64,000 bases of DNA. Source: Microglena sp. YARC. Lineage: Eukaryota > Chlorophyta > Chlorophyceae > Chlamydomonadales > Chlamydomonadaceae. Under the pieces are notes generated by a model. It made no database searches. It was not told the DNA's origin and worked only from the letters and a program-made list of their open reading frames with translations. The stretch lies in contig CM039462.1 of the NCBI GenBank assembly GCA_022414725.1, positions 46,217,815 through 46,281,814 of the forward strand, given 5' to 3'. Position 1 is the first letter of the stretch; each line of letters starts with the position of its first letter. Below, in pieces: positions 1 to 8,802 of this stretch. The position numbers and the translations under genes were made by a program.

Positions 1-339
1 CTTCAATGGGTCGATTACAACAATGACTATCATTGCGTCAAAGGATACATCCCTCCCGGGGAAATACGTATCCTGCTGAAACTGCACTTCCTTTGCATTC
101 ACCCCACATCGCCTCAATCATGCATCAAGTTCACACACGACCTGAACAACTCTTGGACGCACTTTAGCCGTGAGCTCATGAGAAAGTCCGCGGACCCAAC
201 GACCTCTCTCGAACACATGATATCGTTCGTCTGTTCTGGGTTGCTCGAAATTGTACAACAACTCAAACATCCTATATGTTGGAATCGGGCTCATGGTAGC
301 GCTATCCATAATCTTTATTGTGCGGTGTCTGCACTCTAA
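1..339 (+). CDS. Partial C-terminal CDS, uncharacterised
   Basis: An open frame enters from the left edge and stops at 337-339, giving 112 codons with no start inside the window. I recognise no domain. Two rivals overlap it. One is a codon-aligned antisense frame (118-516, minus). The other is a plus-strand frame starting near 251 that would encode a short protein with one convincing membrane segment (about residues 7-27). Only one of the three is likely to be real; the upstream sequence would decide. Confidence 0.35.
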   Translation, partial: LQWVDYNNDYHCVKGYIPPGEIRILLKLHFLCIHPTSPQSCIKFTHDLNNSWTHFSRELMRKSADPTTSLEHMISFVCSGLLEIVQQLKHPICWNRAHGSAIHNLYCAVSAL

Positions 340-403
340 CACCTGGCGCCTCGCACAAGGTCGGCAAGGAACTCTGCGTCCTCCTCTCCGTCCCGCAGCT
401 GCC

Positions 404-628
404 TCAGCCACCACCGGTCTGAGTGTAACTAAAGCGTCTGGAGACGAAGGACATGGAGTGAAGCTCAATTGCAAGCTCGTCGAGCGTAGCTCGCTTGGTG
501 GCGAGGTACGCCTCACGCTGTGAGGGAGTCTGATTCATGCACGCGAGGTGCGCGCACGTTCTTAACAAATTGGGTTCAAGGGTCACGGCGACTTCTCGTC
601 CACTCGTCATCGAATGAAGTGTAAACAA
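404..628 (-). CDS. Small uncharacterised protein, paralogue of 2004-2189
   Basis: This 74-codon frame is divergent from the F-box/LRR gene at 671. Its middle shares about 25 residues with the frame at 2004-2189, including QREAYLATK and the pattern ATLxELAIELxSMS. Both copies sit directly upstream of an F-box/LRR gene. The conserved peptide suggests a real gene, but the two loci are also similar as DNA, so the similarity could reflect only a recent duplication. No domain is recognised. Confidence 0.35.
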   Translation of the reverse strand: MFTLHSMTSGREVAVTLEPNLLRTCAHLACMNQTPSQREAYLATKRATLDELAIELHSMSFVSRRFSYTQTGGG

Positions 629-670
629 CCATTCATTCTTCAGTGACAGAAACGAATCAATTTAATTTCC
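604..670. promoter_or_regulatory. Putative divergent promoter of the first LRR gene
   Basis: The stretch has CTCGTCATCGAATGAAGTGT followed by an AT-rich run and CGAATCAATTTAAT just before the ATG at 671. The first module recurs upstream of 2217 (with changes) and of the SF3 helicase near 39207-39224. The AATCAATTTAAT part recurs immediately before the LRR gene at 4952. A promoter role is inferred from this recurrence only. Confidence 0.4.
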
Positions 671-1969
671 ATGAGTTCCTTTGACGAAATCAATGAAGAT
701 GTATTGGAGATCATTCTATCCAATGCGATTTCGAACGAATGCCACCTCAAACAAGTGGCTCTCGTAAGCAAACAGTGGAGAAGCGTCGCACTACGGTGTG
801 TCACAAGGATTCAAATAAGACATTATAACAGTTTGGACAACGTCTCACGCATTTGCAGGCTCCAAGAGTTGAAAATTTGTATCAATCGGGGGAAAGACGT
901 ATCCTATGAAAAAAGGTCGGAAGACGTGCTCGACATATCACCTCTGTCCGGACTCACTTTGTTGTTTCACCTGGATATATCGTACATCTACGTGACCGAC
1001 CTATCACCTCTGTCCGGCCTCGCTTTGTTGGTTCACCTGAACATGTCGTCGTCCCCACGTGTGTACGACATATCACCACTGTCCGGACTCACTGCGTTGC
1101 GTTACCTCGACATGGCGTACACACGCGTGGGCGACGTATCACCGCTGTCAGGCCTCACTTCATTGGTTCACCTGAACATATCGTCCACACGCGTGGGCGA
1201 CGTATCACCGCTGTCCGGCCTCACTTCATTGATTCACCTGAACATGGAGTACACCCACATGGTAAACGACATATCACAGCTGTCCGTCTTCACTGAGTTG
1301 GTTCACCTAAACATGTCGTCCACACGTGTGGACGACATATCACTACTGTCCGGCCTCACTTCGTTGGTTCATCTGGATATATCGTACAACGACGTGGGCA
1401 ACGTATCACCTCTGTCCGGCCTCACTTCATTGATTCACCTGAACATGGATTACGTCCACATGGTGGACGATATATCACCGCTGTCCGGACTCACTTCATT
1501 GGTTCACCTGAACATATCGTCCACACGTGTGGCCGACATATCACCACTGTCCTGCCTCACTTCGTTGGTTCACCTGAACATATCGTACAACGACGTGGGA
1601 TGCATATCACCTCTGTCCGGCCTCACTTCATTGATTCACCTGAACATGGAGTACACAAACATGGTGGACGGCATATCACAGCTGTCCGGACTCACTTCGT
1701 TGGTTCACCTGGACATATCGTACACCTACGTGACCGACCTATCACCTCTGTCCGGCCTCGCTTCGTTGGTTCATCTGAACATGTCGTCGTCCACACGTGT
1801 GGAAGACATATCACCACTGTCCGGACTCACTGCGTTGCTTCACCTCGACATTTCGAACACACTTGTGGACGACATATCACCGCTGTCACGCCTCACTTCG
1901 TTATGCGTCTACACGCAAGGAGGATGCGGTGGCACGAAAGATGGCGTGAACCTCCTTACATTACATTAA
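671..1969 (+). CDS. F-box / leucine-rich-repeat protein (LRR copy 1)
   Basis: A 432-residue protein. Residues 1-45 resemble an F-box (VLEIIL, then LVSKQWRSVA), the module that binds Skp1 in SCF ubiquitin ligases. From about residue 95 come some 14 tandem leucine-rich repeats of 22-23 residues built on DISPLSGLTSLVHLN. These should form a curved protein-binding surface, so the likely role is target choice for host ubiquitination; this is inferred from family architecture. The last unit runs into a Gly/Cys-rich tail that breaks the repeat, which suggests a frame change near the 3' end. Paralogues lie at 2217, 4952 and 8803. Confidence 0.85.
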   Translation: MSSFDEINEDVLEIILSNAISNECHLKQVALVSKQWRSVALRCVTRIQIRHYNSLDNVSRICRLQELKICINRGKDVSYEKRSEDVLDISPLSGLTLLFHLDISYIYVTDLSPLSGLALLVHLNMSSSPRVYDISPLSGLTALRYLDMAYTRVGDVSPLSGLTSLVHLNISSTRVGDVSPLSGLTSLIHLNMEYTHMVNDISQLSVFTELVHLNMSSTRVDDISLLSGLTSLVHLDISYNDVGNVSPLSGLTSLIHLNMDYVHMVDDISPLSGLTSLVHLNISSTRVADISPLSCLTSLVHLNISYNDVGCISPLSGLTSLIHLNMEYTNMVDGISQLSGLTSLVHLDISYTYVTDLSPLSGLASLVHLNMSSSTRVEDISPLSGLTALLHLDISNTLVDDISPLSRLTSLCVYTQGGCGGTKDGVNLLTLH

Positions 1970-2003
1970 AAATATACAAAATGAGACAAAAAAAGAGGTT
2001 TTA

Positions 2004-2189
2004 CTAACTGAGCGCCAGGAAGACGAGGGACATGGAGCGAAGCTCAATTGCAAGCTCGTAGAGCGTAGCTAGCTTGGTGGCGAGGTACGCCTCACGCTGT
2101 TTCATGCACCCCGTGCCAACGTCCTCGGTGGTTTCGTCGTCCTCTGGAGGGCGACGGCGACTTCTCGTCATCAAATGATGTGTAAACAA
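2004..2189 (-). CDS. Small uncharacterised protein, paralogue of 404-628
   Basis: A 61-codon frame divergent from the LRR gene at 2217. It shares a QREAYLATK core and an ELAIELRSMS stretch with 404-628. The N-terminal halves differ, with a charged insert here. No domain is recognised, and it may be part of a duplicated upstream region rather than an expressed gene. Confidence 0.3.
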   Translation of the reverse strand: MFTHHLMTRSRRRPPEDDETTEDVGTGCMKQREAYLATKLATLYELAIELRSMSLVFLALS

Positions 2190-2216
2190 CCATTAATTCT
2201 TCAGTAACACAAACGA

Positions 2217-3618
2217 ATGAGTTCTTTTGACGAAATCAATGAAGATGTATTGGAGATCATTCTATCCAATGCGATTTCGAACGAATGCCACCTCAAACAA
2301 GTGTCTCTCGTTAGCAAACAGTGGAGATGCGTCGCACCCGGTGTATCACAAGGATCCACCTGAGACATTATACAAGTTTGGACTATGTCTCACGCATTTG
2401 CAGGCTCGAAGAGTTGAAAATAGGTATCAATCGTGGGAAAGACGTCGTACCCTACAAAAAATGTCGTACACCTCAGAGGGCGAAGACCTATCACCGTTGT
2501 CCGGCCTCACTGCGTTGGTTCACCTAGACATTTCGCACACAGACGTGTTTGACATATCACCGCTGTCCGGACTCACTTCGTTGGTTTATCTGGATATGTC
2601 GTACACCTCAGCGGGCGTAGACCTATCGCCGTTGTCCGGCCTCACTGCGTTGGTTCACCTAGACATTTCTCACACAGACGTGTTTGACATATCACCGCTG
2701 TCCGGACTCACTTCGTTGGTTTATCTGGATATGTCGTACACCTCAGCGGGCGAAGACCTATCACCTCTGTCCGGCCTCACTTCGTTGCTTAACCTGTACA
2801 TGTCGTACAACGAAGTGGAAGACATATCACCTCTGTCCGGACTCACTTCGTTGACACACCTGAACATGGAGCACACCTACGTGTTTGACATATCACCACT
2901 ATCCGGCCTCACTTCGTTGATTCGCCTTAACATCCCTTACACACGTGTGGAATACATATCACCGCTTTCCGGCCTCACCTCGTTGGTTCACCTGAACATG
3001 TCGTACACCTCCGCTGGCGAATACCTATCACCTCTGTCCGGCCTCACTTCGTTGATTCACCTGGATATGTCGTTCAGCGAAGTGGAAGACATATCACCAC
3101 TATCCACCCTCACTTCGTTGACGCACCTGAACATGGCGCACATCTACGTTGCCGAACTATCACCGCTGTCCGGCATCACTTCGTTGATTCACTTGGATAT
3201 GGATAACACGCTTGTGGACACCATATCACCTCTGTCCGGCCTCACTTCGTTGACGCACCTGAACATGTCGTACACACGTGTGGACAACATATCACCTCTG
3301 TCAGGACTCACTTCGTTGCTTCACCTCTACATTCCGAACATCGAAGACAGGATCGAAGACTTATCACCGCTGTCCGGCCTCACTTCGTTGGTTCACCTAG
3401 ACATTTCGCACCTCCACATGACCGACATATCACCGCTTTCCGGCCTCACTTCGTTGGTTCACCTGAACATGGAGGGCACCGACGTGGACGACATATCACC
3501 ACTGGCAGGACTCACTTCATTGGTGCACCTGGACATTTCGAACACCGACGTGGACGACATATCACCGCTTTCCGGGCTCACTTCGTTGATTGATCTGAAA
3601 TTGACGGAAAAACGGTAA
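2217..3618 (+). pseudogene. F-box / LRR protein (LRR copy 2), two frameshifts
   Basis: The F-box part starts at the ATG at 2217 and is nearly identical to copy 1 for about 38 codons. It then loses frame near 2338, where one base is missing from a C run compared with copy 1. The middle segment continues in a second frame to about 2460 and shifts again at an A run. From there about 17 repeats of the DISPLSGLTSL type run to 3618 without a stop. The long intact array argues for recent breakage or sequencing error. Role as for copy 1: F-box adaptor with a variable binding surface. Confidence 0.8.
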
Positions 3619-3742
3619 AGTAGTCTCGAATGTCCCGTGGAGCGGGAAGAGGGATTCAGTTGCAGAAACCTACAGTAAACGGCAGAAAACTGTCGAATCC
3701 ATCCGTCTGTCCATTCATTACACACGATGCGGTGGCGGAATA

Positions 3743-3780
3743 TACAGTTGTTCTCAAATAATTTTGGGACACTCAGTATA
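3743..3780. repeat. 37-bp TIR-like repeat (family A)
   Basis: The unit starts TACAGTTGTTCTCAAATAA, continues to GGGACACTC and is flanked by TA. It resembles a lone Tc1/mariner terminal repeat. Other copies are at 4779, 12409, 21156, 21272, 27149, 42668, 45249, 48625 and 56731. Confidence 0.7.
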
Positions 3781-4041
3781 ATTTGAATGATATCCCCTGA
3801 AACCAGGTACAGGTCCGTGGTTCACTACAAATATTTTTTGAGGAGTCCTGATGCTTACACTTCACCGAGTATTTGGTAGAGAGCGTCCTCTCGCGTTTCG
3901 CCGAGACGCGCCTAGAAGTTCCTCGACAACCCCACCCCCACCCCCTGATACTGATATGGGGACACAGACGGTTGAACGGTTTACCAAAGAGGCTACTCTG
4001 AATATCTTCGAGAACCTCTTCAACCTGCTGCACCCCCCAAC
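3781..4041. other. Intergenic stretch with shared repeat
   Basis: I see no convincing gene. About 75 bases (3962-4040), including ACGGTTGAACGGTTTACCAA and a C-rich end, recur at 13322-13386. This looks like remnant duplicated DNA. Confidence 0.4.
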
Positions 4042-4476
4042 GTGAATACATACCCAGAAAAAAAATGGGATTGGTATTTCTTAAAGAAGCACTTAAATAA
4101 CAACGAATACGAAGACGAAATGTTGTACATGCGGAGTTTAAGTGATGATCACGTGGAAATCACGTGGGATATTGTGCAAGCAGACCCTGACAAAACATGG
4201 AACTGGAGTATATTGAGCAGACACGAAAGTGTAACATGGGATATTGTACAAACCAACCAAGACAAACCATGGAACTGGCGGCAATTAAGCTCTAACAAAA
4301 ACATGTTGCTTTCTGACTCCGACATTTACAATATAATTAGAAGACATACAGCAGCGCGATCTATACAAAAAACTTGGAAACATGTCAATACAGACCCAAA
4401 ACACCCAATATGTAAAAGGAGACTATTTTATGAATATACGAATATGTTGAATGAGCAATGCACCTGGTCTCGTTAG
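4042..4476 (+). pseudogene. 5'-truncated PDKPWDW-repeat protein fragment
   Basis: The frame opens at a GTG with no ATG nearby and encodes two to three degenerate copies of the ITWDIVQ/PDKxWNW repeat. A conserved C-terminal tail follows: IIRRHTAARSIQKTWKHV, resembling an IQ-type helix, then a Cys/Arg-rich end. The same tail closes the full-length relatives at 15834 and 54102, which have about 12 repeats. It therefore appears to be the 3' remnant of a larger gene; no biochemical role is known to me. Confidence 0.6.
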
Positions 4477-4549
4477 AGTACTTCATACAATATCCAAAAA
4501 CACGAAGGCTGATGGAAATAGTATCGATGACAAACACATACAAGTCATG

Positions 4550-4717
4550 TAATGGGCGTTCCTGCCTCCCGGCGATTTTTTTTAAATTTCTAATCAGGAT
4601 TTAGAGCCTCCTGAACGACTCGCTAGCTTGAGACATAAGCACCAAGGAATCACAAATCCGCTCCATACCATGTTTAGAAACCAGTCAAAATCGGCCGGGA
4701 GTCAGGAACGCCCATTA
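4550..4717. mobile_element. MITE family C, copy 1
   Basis: A 168-bp element including the flanking TA on each side. It starts ATGGGCGTTCCTGCCTCCCG and ends with the inverted complement. The core GAACGACTCGCTAGCTTGAG is shared with copies at 10391, 14146, 21982 and 27925. It has no coding capacity. Confidence 0.85.
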
Positions 4718-4778
4718 TGTGATAACTGAACGATTCTAAAGCATGAAAAAAAATCAATATTGATTTTAACCAAAGCAA

Positions 4779-4802
4779 CCACTTTATTTGAGAACAACTG
4801 TA
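4779..4802. repeat. Partial family-A repeat
   Basis: CCACTTTATTTGAGAACAAC followed by TGTA: the right two-thirds of the 37-bp unit. Confidence 0.6.
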
Positions 4803-4951
4803 GTATTGATGTGTAAACACACCTGTTGCAATATTGTATTGATGTGTAAAGACAACTGTTGCAATATTGTTCAGTGCCAGCACATTTCACAGTATTTGAT
4901 CGCAATTTATATCCAGTAGCTGAAAACAGAAAAAAAACGAATCAATTTAAT

Positions 4952-5791
4952 ATGAGTTCCTTCGCCGACATCCCTGAATATGTCCTGGAGATCATTCTCT
5001 CCAATGCGATTTCTAATGACTTCCACCTCAAACAAGTGGTTCTCGTTTGCAAACAGTGGAGATGCGTCGCACCCCGGTGTGTCACAGGGATCCACATAAG
5101 CCATTACGAAAGTTTGGAATCCGTCGCACGCCTTTGCAGGCTCCAAGAGTTGAAAATATCCCCACATTTATACCTCCAACCTCACTTGGACATTCCGGAA
5201 ATCGAATATCTCAAAGACCTGAAACATCTGTCCTGTCTAACTTCGTTGCTTCACTTGGACATATCGCACACCGTCGTTGAAGACATATCACCGCTGTCCC
5301 GCCTCACTTCGTTGATTCACTTGGACATGGCGCACAGCTCTGTGGACGATATATCACCGTTGTCCTGTCTAACTTCGTTGATTCACCTGGACATGTCGAG
5401 CACCTTCGTGTACTCCGACCTATCACCTCTGTCCTGCCTCACTTCATTGGTTCACCTGAACATGGCGCACATCAACTTTTTAACCAACATATCACCGCTG
5501 TCCGGCCTCACTTCGTTGGTTCACCTCGACATTTCACACATCGATTATAAGCTCGAAGACATATCACCGCTGTCCCGCCTCACTTCGTTGACGCACCTGG
5601 ACATATCGTACACCTCCGTGGAAGACATATCACCGCTGTCCCGCCTCACTTCGTTGACGCACCTAAACATATCGTCCACATACGTGGACAACCTATCACC
5701 GCTTTCCGGCCTCACTGCTTTGACGCACTTGCAGAGCACATCAAAGAGATCGATAGAGTTGGCGGAACACTCATTTCATTGGTTCATCTGA
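4952..5791 (+). CDS. F-box / LRR protein (LRR copy 3), eroded 3' end
   Basis: The start at 4952 is chosen because the N-terminus then matches copies 1 and 2 (MSSFADIPEYVLEIIL) and the ATG directly follows the shared CGAATCAATTTAAT motif. An F-box (residues 1-45) is followed by about eight LRR units of 22-24 residues. After the unit at about 5700-5735 the frame leaves the repeat and ends in an unrelated tail. Repeat-coding sequence continues out of frame to about 5905, so the array was longer. Role inferred as for the other LRR copies. Confidence 0.8.
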   Translation: MSSFADIPEYVLEIILSNAISNDFHLKQVVLVCKQWRCVAPRCVTGIHISHYESLESVARLCRLQELKISPHLYLQPHLDIPEIEYLKDLKHLSCLTSLLHLDISHTVVEDISPLSRLTSLIHLDMAHSSVDDISPLSCLTSLIHLDMSSTFVYSDLSPLSCLTSLVHLNMAHINFLTNISPLSGLTSLVHLDISHIDYKLEDISPLSRLTSLTHLDISYTSVEDISPLSRLTSLTHLNISSTYVDNLSPLSGLTALTHLQSTSKRSIELAEHSFHWFI

Positions 5792-5910
5792 ACATGGCGC
5801 ACATCAACTTGTTAAGCAACATATCACCGCTTTCCGGACTCACTGATTCACTTGGACATTTCGAACACCGACGTGGACGACATATCACCGCTGGCACTCT
5901 CCTCAACCTT
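5792..5910 (+). pseudogene. Decayed continuation of the LRR array
   Basis: Readable LRR pieces (HLNMAHIN, NISPLSGLT) appear in other frames than the gene upstream. They show that at least two further units were lost through indels. Confidence 0.6.
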
Positions 5911-6057
5911 TGCAGCAATGTGTACATGTGTACAACAATCGACCGTCTGTCCAAGTTGTACATAGAGAATTGGAATTGATTCAATATATTGTAACATTAT
6001 TGACCGGTCTGAGTGTAACTGCTTTGACGCACTTGGACAGCACATCAAAGAGATCGA

Positions 6058-6144
6058 TACAGTCGGCGGAACAGTAAAATGGTACTTGCACTCTCGAAAG
6101 TAGTTTCTACGAGGCGGTTTCATTTTAGTATTCCGTCGACTGTA
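6058..6144. mobile_element. 87-bp mini-element of the mariner/Fanzor family (TIR family B)
   Basis: The left end is TACAGTCGGCGGAACAGTAA and the right end reads ATTCCGTCGACTGTA. They match the 5' end of the element at 16941 and the 3' end of the one at 8235. Almost nothing lies between, so this is an extreme deletion derivative. Confidence 0.65.
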
Positions 6145-6186
6145 ATTGCAGACATTAACATCCACAATGTACCCAATCCGCCCCGG

Positions 6187-6262
6187 AATTCTTGAGAGGC
6201 CAAATAAATTACAAGCTGACAGGATTATTACGTAACATAATTCCCTTGTCCGAGTGTATAAC
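6187..6262. repeat. Dispersed repeat ending CCCTTGTCCGAGTGTA
   Basis: AATTCTTGAGAG...TTACAAGCTGACAG...AATTCCCTTGTCCGAGTGTA. A related copy at about 8319-8428 is inserted inside the element at 8235, and a scrap lies at about 11515-11540. It directly precedes the amidoligase-like gene. Confidence 0.5.
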
Positions 6263-6272
6263 AATACATATA

Positions 6273-8259
6273 ATGCAGTGGGGACTCGGTGTTGAGCACG
6301 AGTTCAACGTCTCTCTATCTTCTTCCCCGCGTGCGCAAACGATCCTTCCGTCAAAGGTCCTCCCCGAGTACGGCGGGTCGTCGTATTACTCTTCGATAAA
6401 AAACGATGAGAGCGTGTCTGCCGTGCGCGCACCCGCAGGCGTCGACCTGGACACAAAGGCGATCCGCGAGCACCTGCAGCACATCGCAGGACTGGACGGG
6501 CTTTTCTTGGACTCCGAAAAATCAAAGTCTAACGCGTCCAGGTCATTGTCGATTCAAACCTTCATGCGCAAGCAAGGCAAGGATACCGTACAGACGAGCA
6601 TTTACCGTGGGGACACACTGTTTGTCACATGCTGCAATGATGACATGTATTCGATCACGGTGATCCCGAACGAAAAAGCGACCTAGCACACCGCTGTCCG
6701 ATGAGGACACACTGCGCAGCCTGTGCGCGCTCCGCGCAGTCAAGGTATTGAAGAAATCCCAACGACAACAACAACAAAAACAACAACAACAATCCAAAAT
6801 AAACAAAAGTTACGACGTGGACGGCCCATTCCTGGAGACTCGCAGCACAAAGCACAAAAACGCGACCGTTGCCGGCGTGGCGAGACAGCTACACGACGCC
6901 GAAGCAGCGGTCCTGGCACGCGCGAACGAGGAGGGAATCACCGGCGCGCAGATATTTCCGTGGAGCGGCAGAATCACCCCACAGGGCGACGCCTTATACG
7001 AGGGCAGCTTCCACGTCTGGGTGACGCTCCCGCACGATCGCAATGTAGACATGACCTTGCGCGAGTACAAGCTGCTGCAACTGCAGCACGCGTACCTGGG
7101 CCATCTGCTGCAGACGGTTGAGCCATTACTCATGAGTCTTTTCTCGGGCGACCCCCGCGCCCTTGGCGACGACAAGAACACGCACAACCGCGCCAGTATG
7201 CGCGCGGACACCAGTAACTTTGCCGGATATGGCACCACAGCCGTGAAGTACATCGCACGAGGGCCGGACGTCGATTCGATTACCGGGTTCCAGGTCATGT
7301 GGTTCGAAAACGAGTCGGACATGCTGGCAAGACGCGGGGCACGCATGCAGCGCGACGACATGTCCAAGCTATTCGTGTGGATCGATGGCAAAAAGGTCCC
7401 GTTCACAGCATGCATTGGCTCACATATGCGGAACGGGTATTATTACCCTAATTACACGTGGAATATCCCATTACATAGGAGTCCAGAGGCAGGGACGGGG
7501 GCCGACATCCGCAGCAGGCTCTGCGACTCTTTAGACATGTCCCTGAAGAAGGGTTGGGTGCCCCTCTGGCTCCGCGTCCGCGACACACTGGAACTCCGGT
7601 TCGTGCATGGAGAGGGGACGCCGAAGGTCAAGGTGTCGCGGAACGCGCCTATTGACGCGAGGCGGTGGGGGAAGGAACTCGTCGGCATCGAGTTCCGCGC
7701 GATCGACAACATGCCCACGCACCAAATCGATCATGTGCTTCACCTCGTCGTGCTCTTGGGCGCAGCCGCCGTCTCGCAGGTCGAAAAAATATGGCATGAT
7801 AACGCCGACTCTGACCCAGACACCCAAGCCTTCTTCGCCACGCACGCCGCCACCCTCTCGCCCCACTGGAACGCCGCGCTCGACGCCGTACGCAAGCAGG
7901 GAGCGCACGCCCCATTACCCAAGGCGTACACCACCTACATCGCGTCCCAGGCGGGTATTTCATCCCTGAAGACACGCAATGCATCATCCGCCACCGCGTT
8001 CGGTGCGCTGCAGGACTTCGCGAAGAGCCTTCACGCCGAGTACTTCGCCCACTCCGTCACAGCCCTCATGCATCCGCGGTCGAACGACGAAGGACCGCCC
8101 GCGTTCTCGAACACCAACCAGGAGGCGTGGGAAGCGATGTACAACGAATTGGATGCTACGGAAAAAATATTGGTAGAAAAGTCAAAATTTGACGCACCAT
8201 ATCTCGTCGCAATGATGAACAGAGCGACGCATTCTACAGTAGGCAGAACAGTAAAATGA
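6273..8259 (+). pseudogene. Amidoligase / glutamate-cysteine-ligase-like protein, one frameshift
   Basis: The first part (6273-6686) opens with MQWGLGVEHEF, the GVExE motif that starts enzymes of the carboxylate-amine ligase group. It stops at 6684, but the next frame continues at once from a run of five A near 6673-6677, so one extra base explains the break. The second part has a Gln-rich linker, then EGSFHVWVTLPH with LLQTVEPLL, and later VGIEFRAIDNMP, all reminiscent of amidoligase-type enzymes that join an amino group to a carboxylate. The substrate is unknown. The last codons and stop lie inside the TIR of the element at 8235, so the original C-terminus was replaced. Confidence 0.5.
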
Positions 8260-8422
8260 AACATATATCAGATGGAAATAAATGTACGACATCGCCGTTA
8301 GAAAATTGGCGTTAAAATTCTTGCGAGTCCAAAGAAATATTGCAAACTGGAAATTGATTACAAGCTGACAGTTTCTTTAGATAACGCAGTGTCGAGCGTA
8401 GTGTAGTAATTCCCTTGTCCGA

Positions 8423-8653
8423 GTGTACCACTACATCGCCGTTAGAAAATTGGCGTTAAGAATGGTCGCTGACTTGGGTGTGTTAAAAACTTCTGTGTTT
8501 ACGAACATCAGTCGTTCTACTCTGTGGAGGTGGAAACGCTTTGGTGTAAATCGAAAACGACGTGAATTTGTAAGCAACCTTTTTGAGAAGAATAAGGATT
8601 TGTTAAAGTCACCCCGTCAATATTTTTTACACAGCAGCTCTGTTGATGAATAA
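8423..8653 (+). pseudogene. Transposase N-terminal remnant
   Basis: About 68 codons are almost identical to the N-terminus of the transposase at 16988 (helix-turn-helix with STLWRWKRFG). An internal deletion then replaces all three catalytic regions with a short unrelated tail. Confidence 0.75.
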
Positions 8654-8689
8654 AAACTCGTATTTTTGTGGTCGCGACAACATTAGGTT

Positions 8690-8703
8690 ACACCGCAAGG
8701 TGT
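8690..8703 (+). other. Hairpin in transposon 3' end (ACACC-GCAA-GGTGT)
   Basis: A perfect 5-bp stem closed by a GNRA-type tetraloop lies about 43 bp inside the right terminus. The stem is kept with different loops at 24743 (minus), 42898 (minus), 51955 and 56415. It is a candidate part of a Fanzor guide RNA scaffold (inference). Confidence 0.45.
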
Positions 8704-8802
8704 GCCGTACACGAAGCGGTTTCATTTAAGTATTCCGTCAACTGTATTGTATGTTGACTTTAAGGCTATTGATAGCGGTTAGTCCGGACAGCGGTGACAG
8801 GT

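Larger units (their letters stand above)
8235..8746 (+). mobile_element. Deletion derivative of the mariner-Fanzor transposon
   Basis: A 512-bp element bounded by TACAGTAGGCAGAACAGTAA and a right end reading ATTCCGTCAACTGTA. The 5' part is the transposase N-terminal region of the element at 16941 (to codon 77 or so), with a foreign repeat inserted at about 8319-8428. It then jumps to the transposase region matching about 17672-17690, and from there to sequence matching 20273-20372 downstream of the Fanzor. It therefore supplies the 3' terminus missing from the large copy. Confidence 0.75.

Noticed and set aside
251..523. Small plus-strand membrane protein near the left edge
   Set aside because: The N-terminal helix is plausible, but the C-terminal half is antisense to the conserved small protein at 404-628 and overlaps the edge frame. 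Left as an alternative only.
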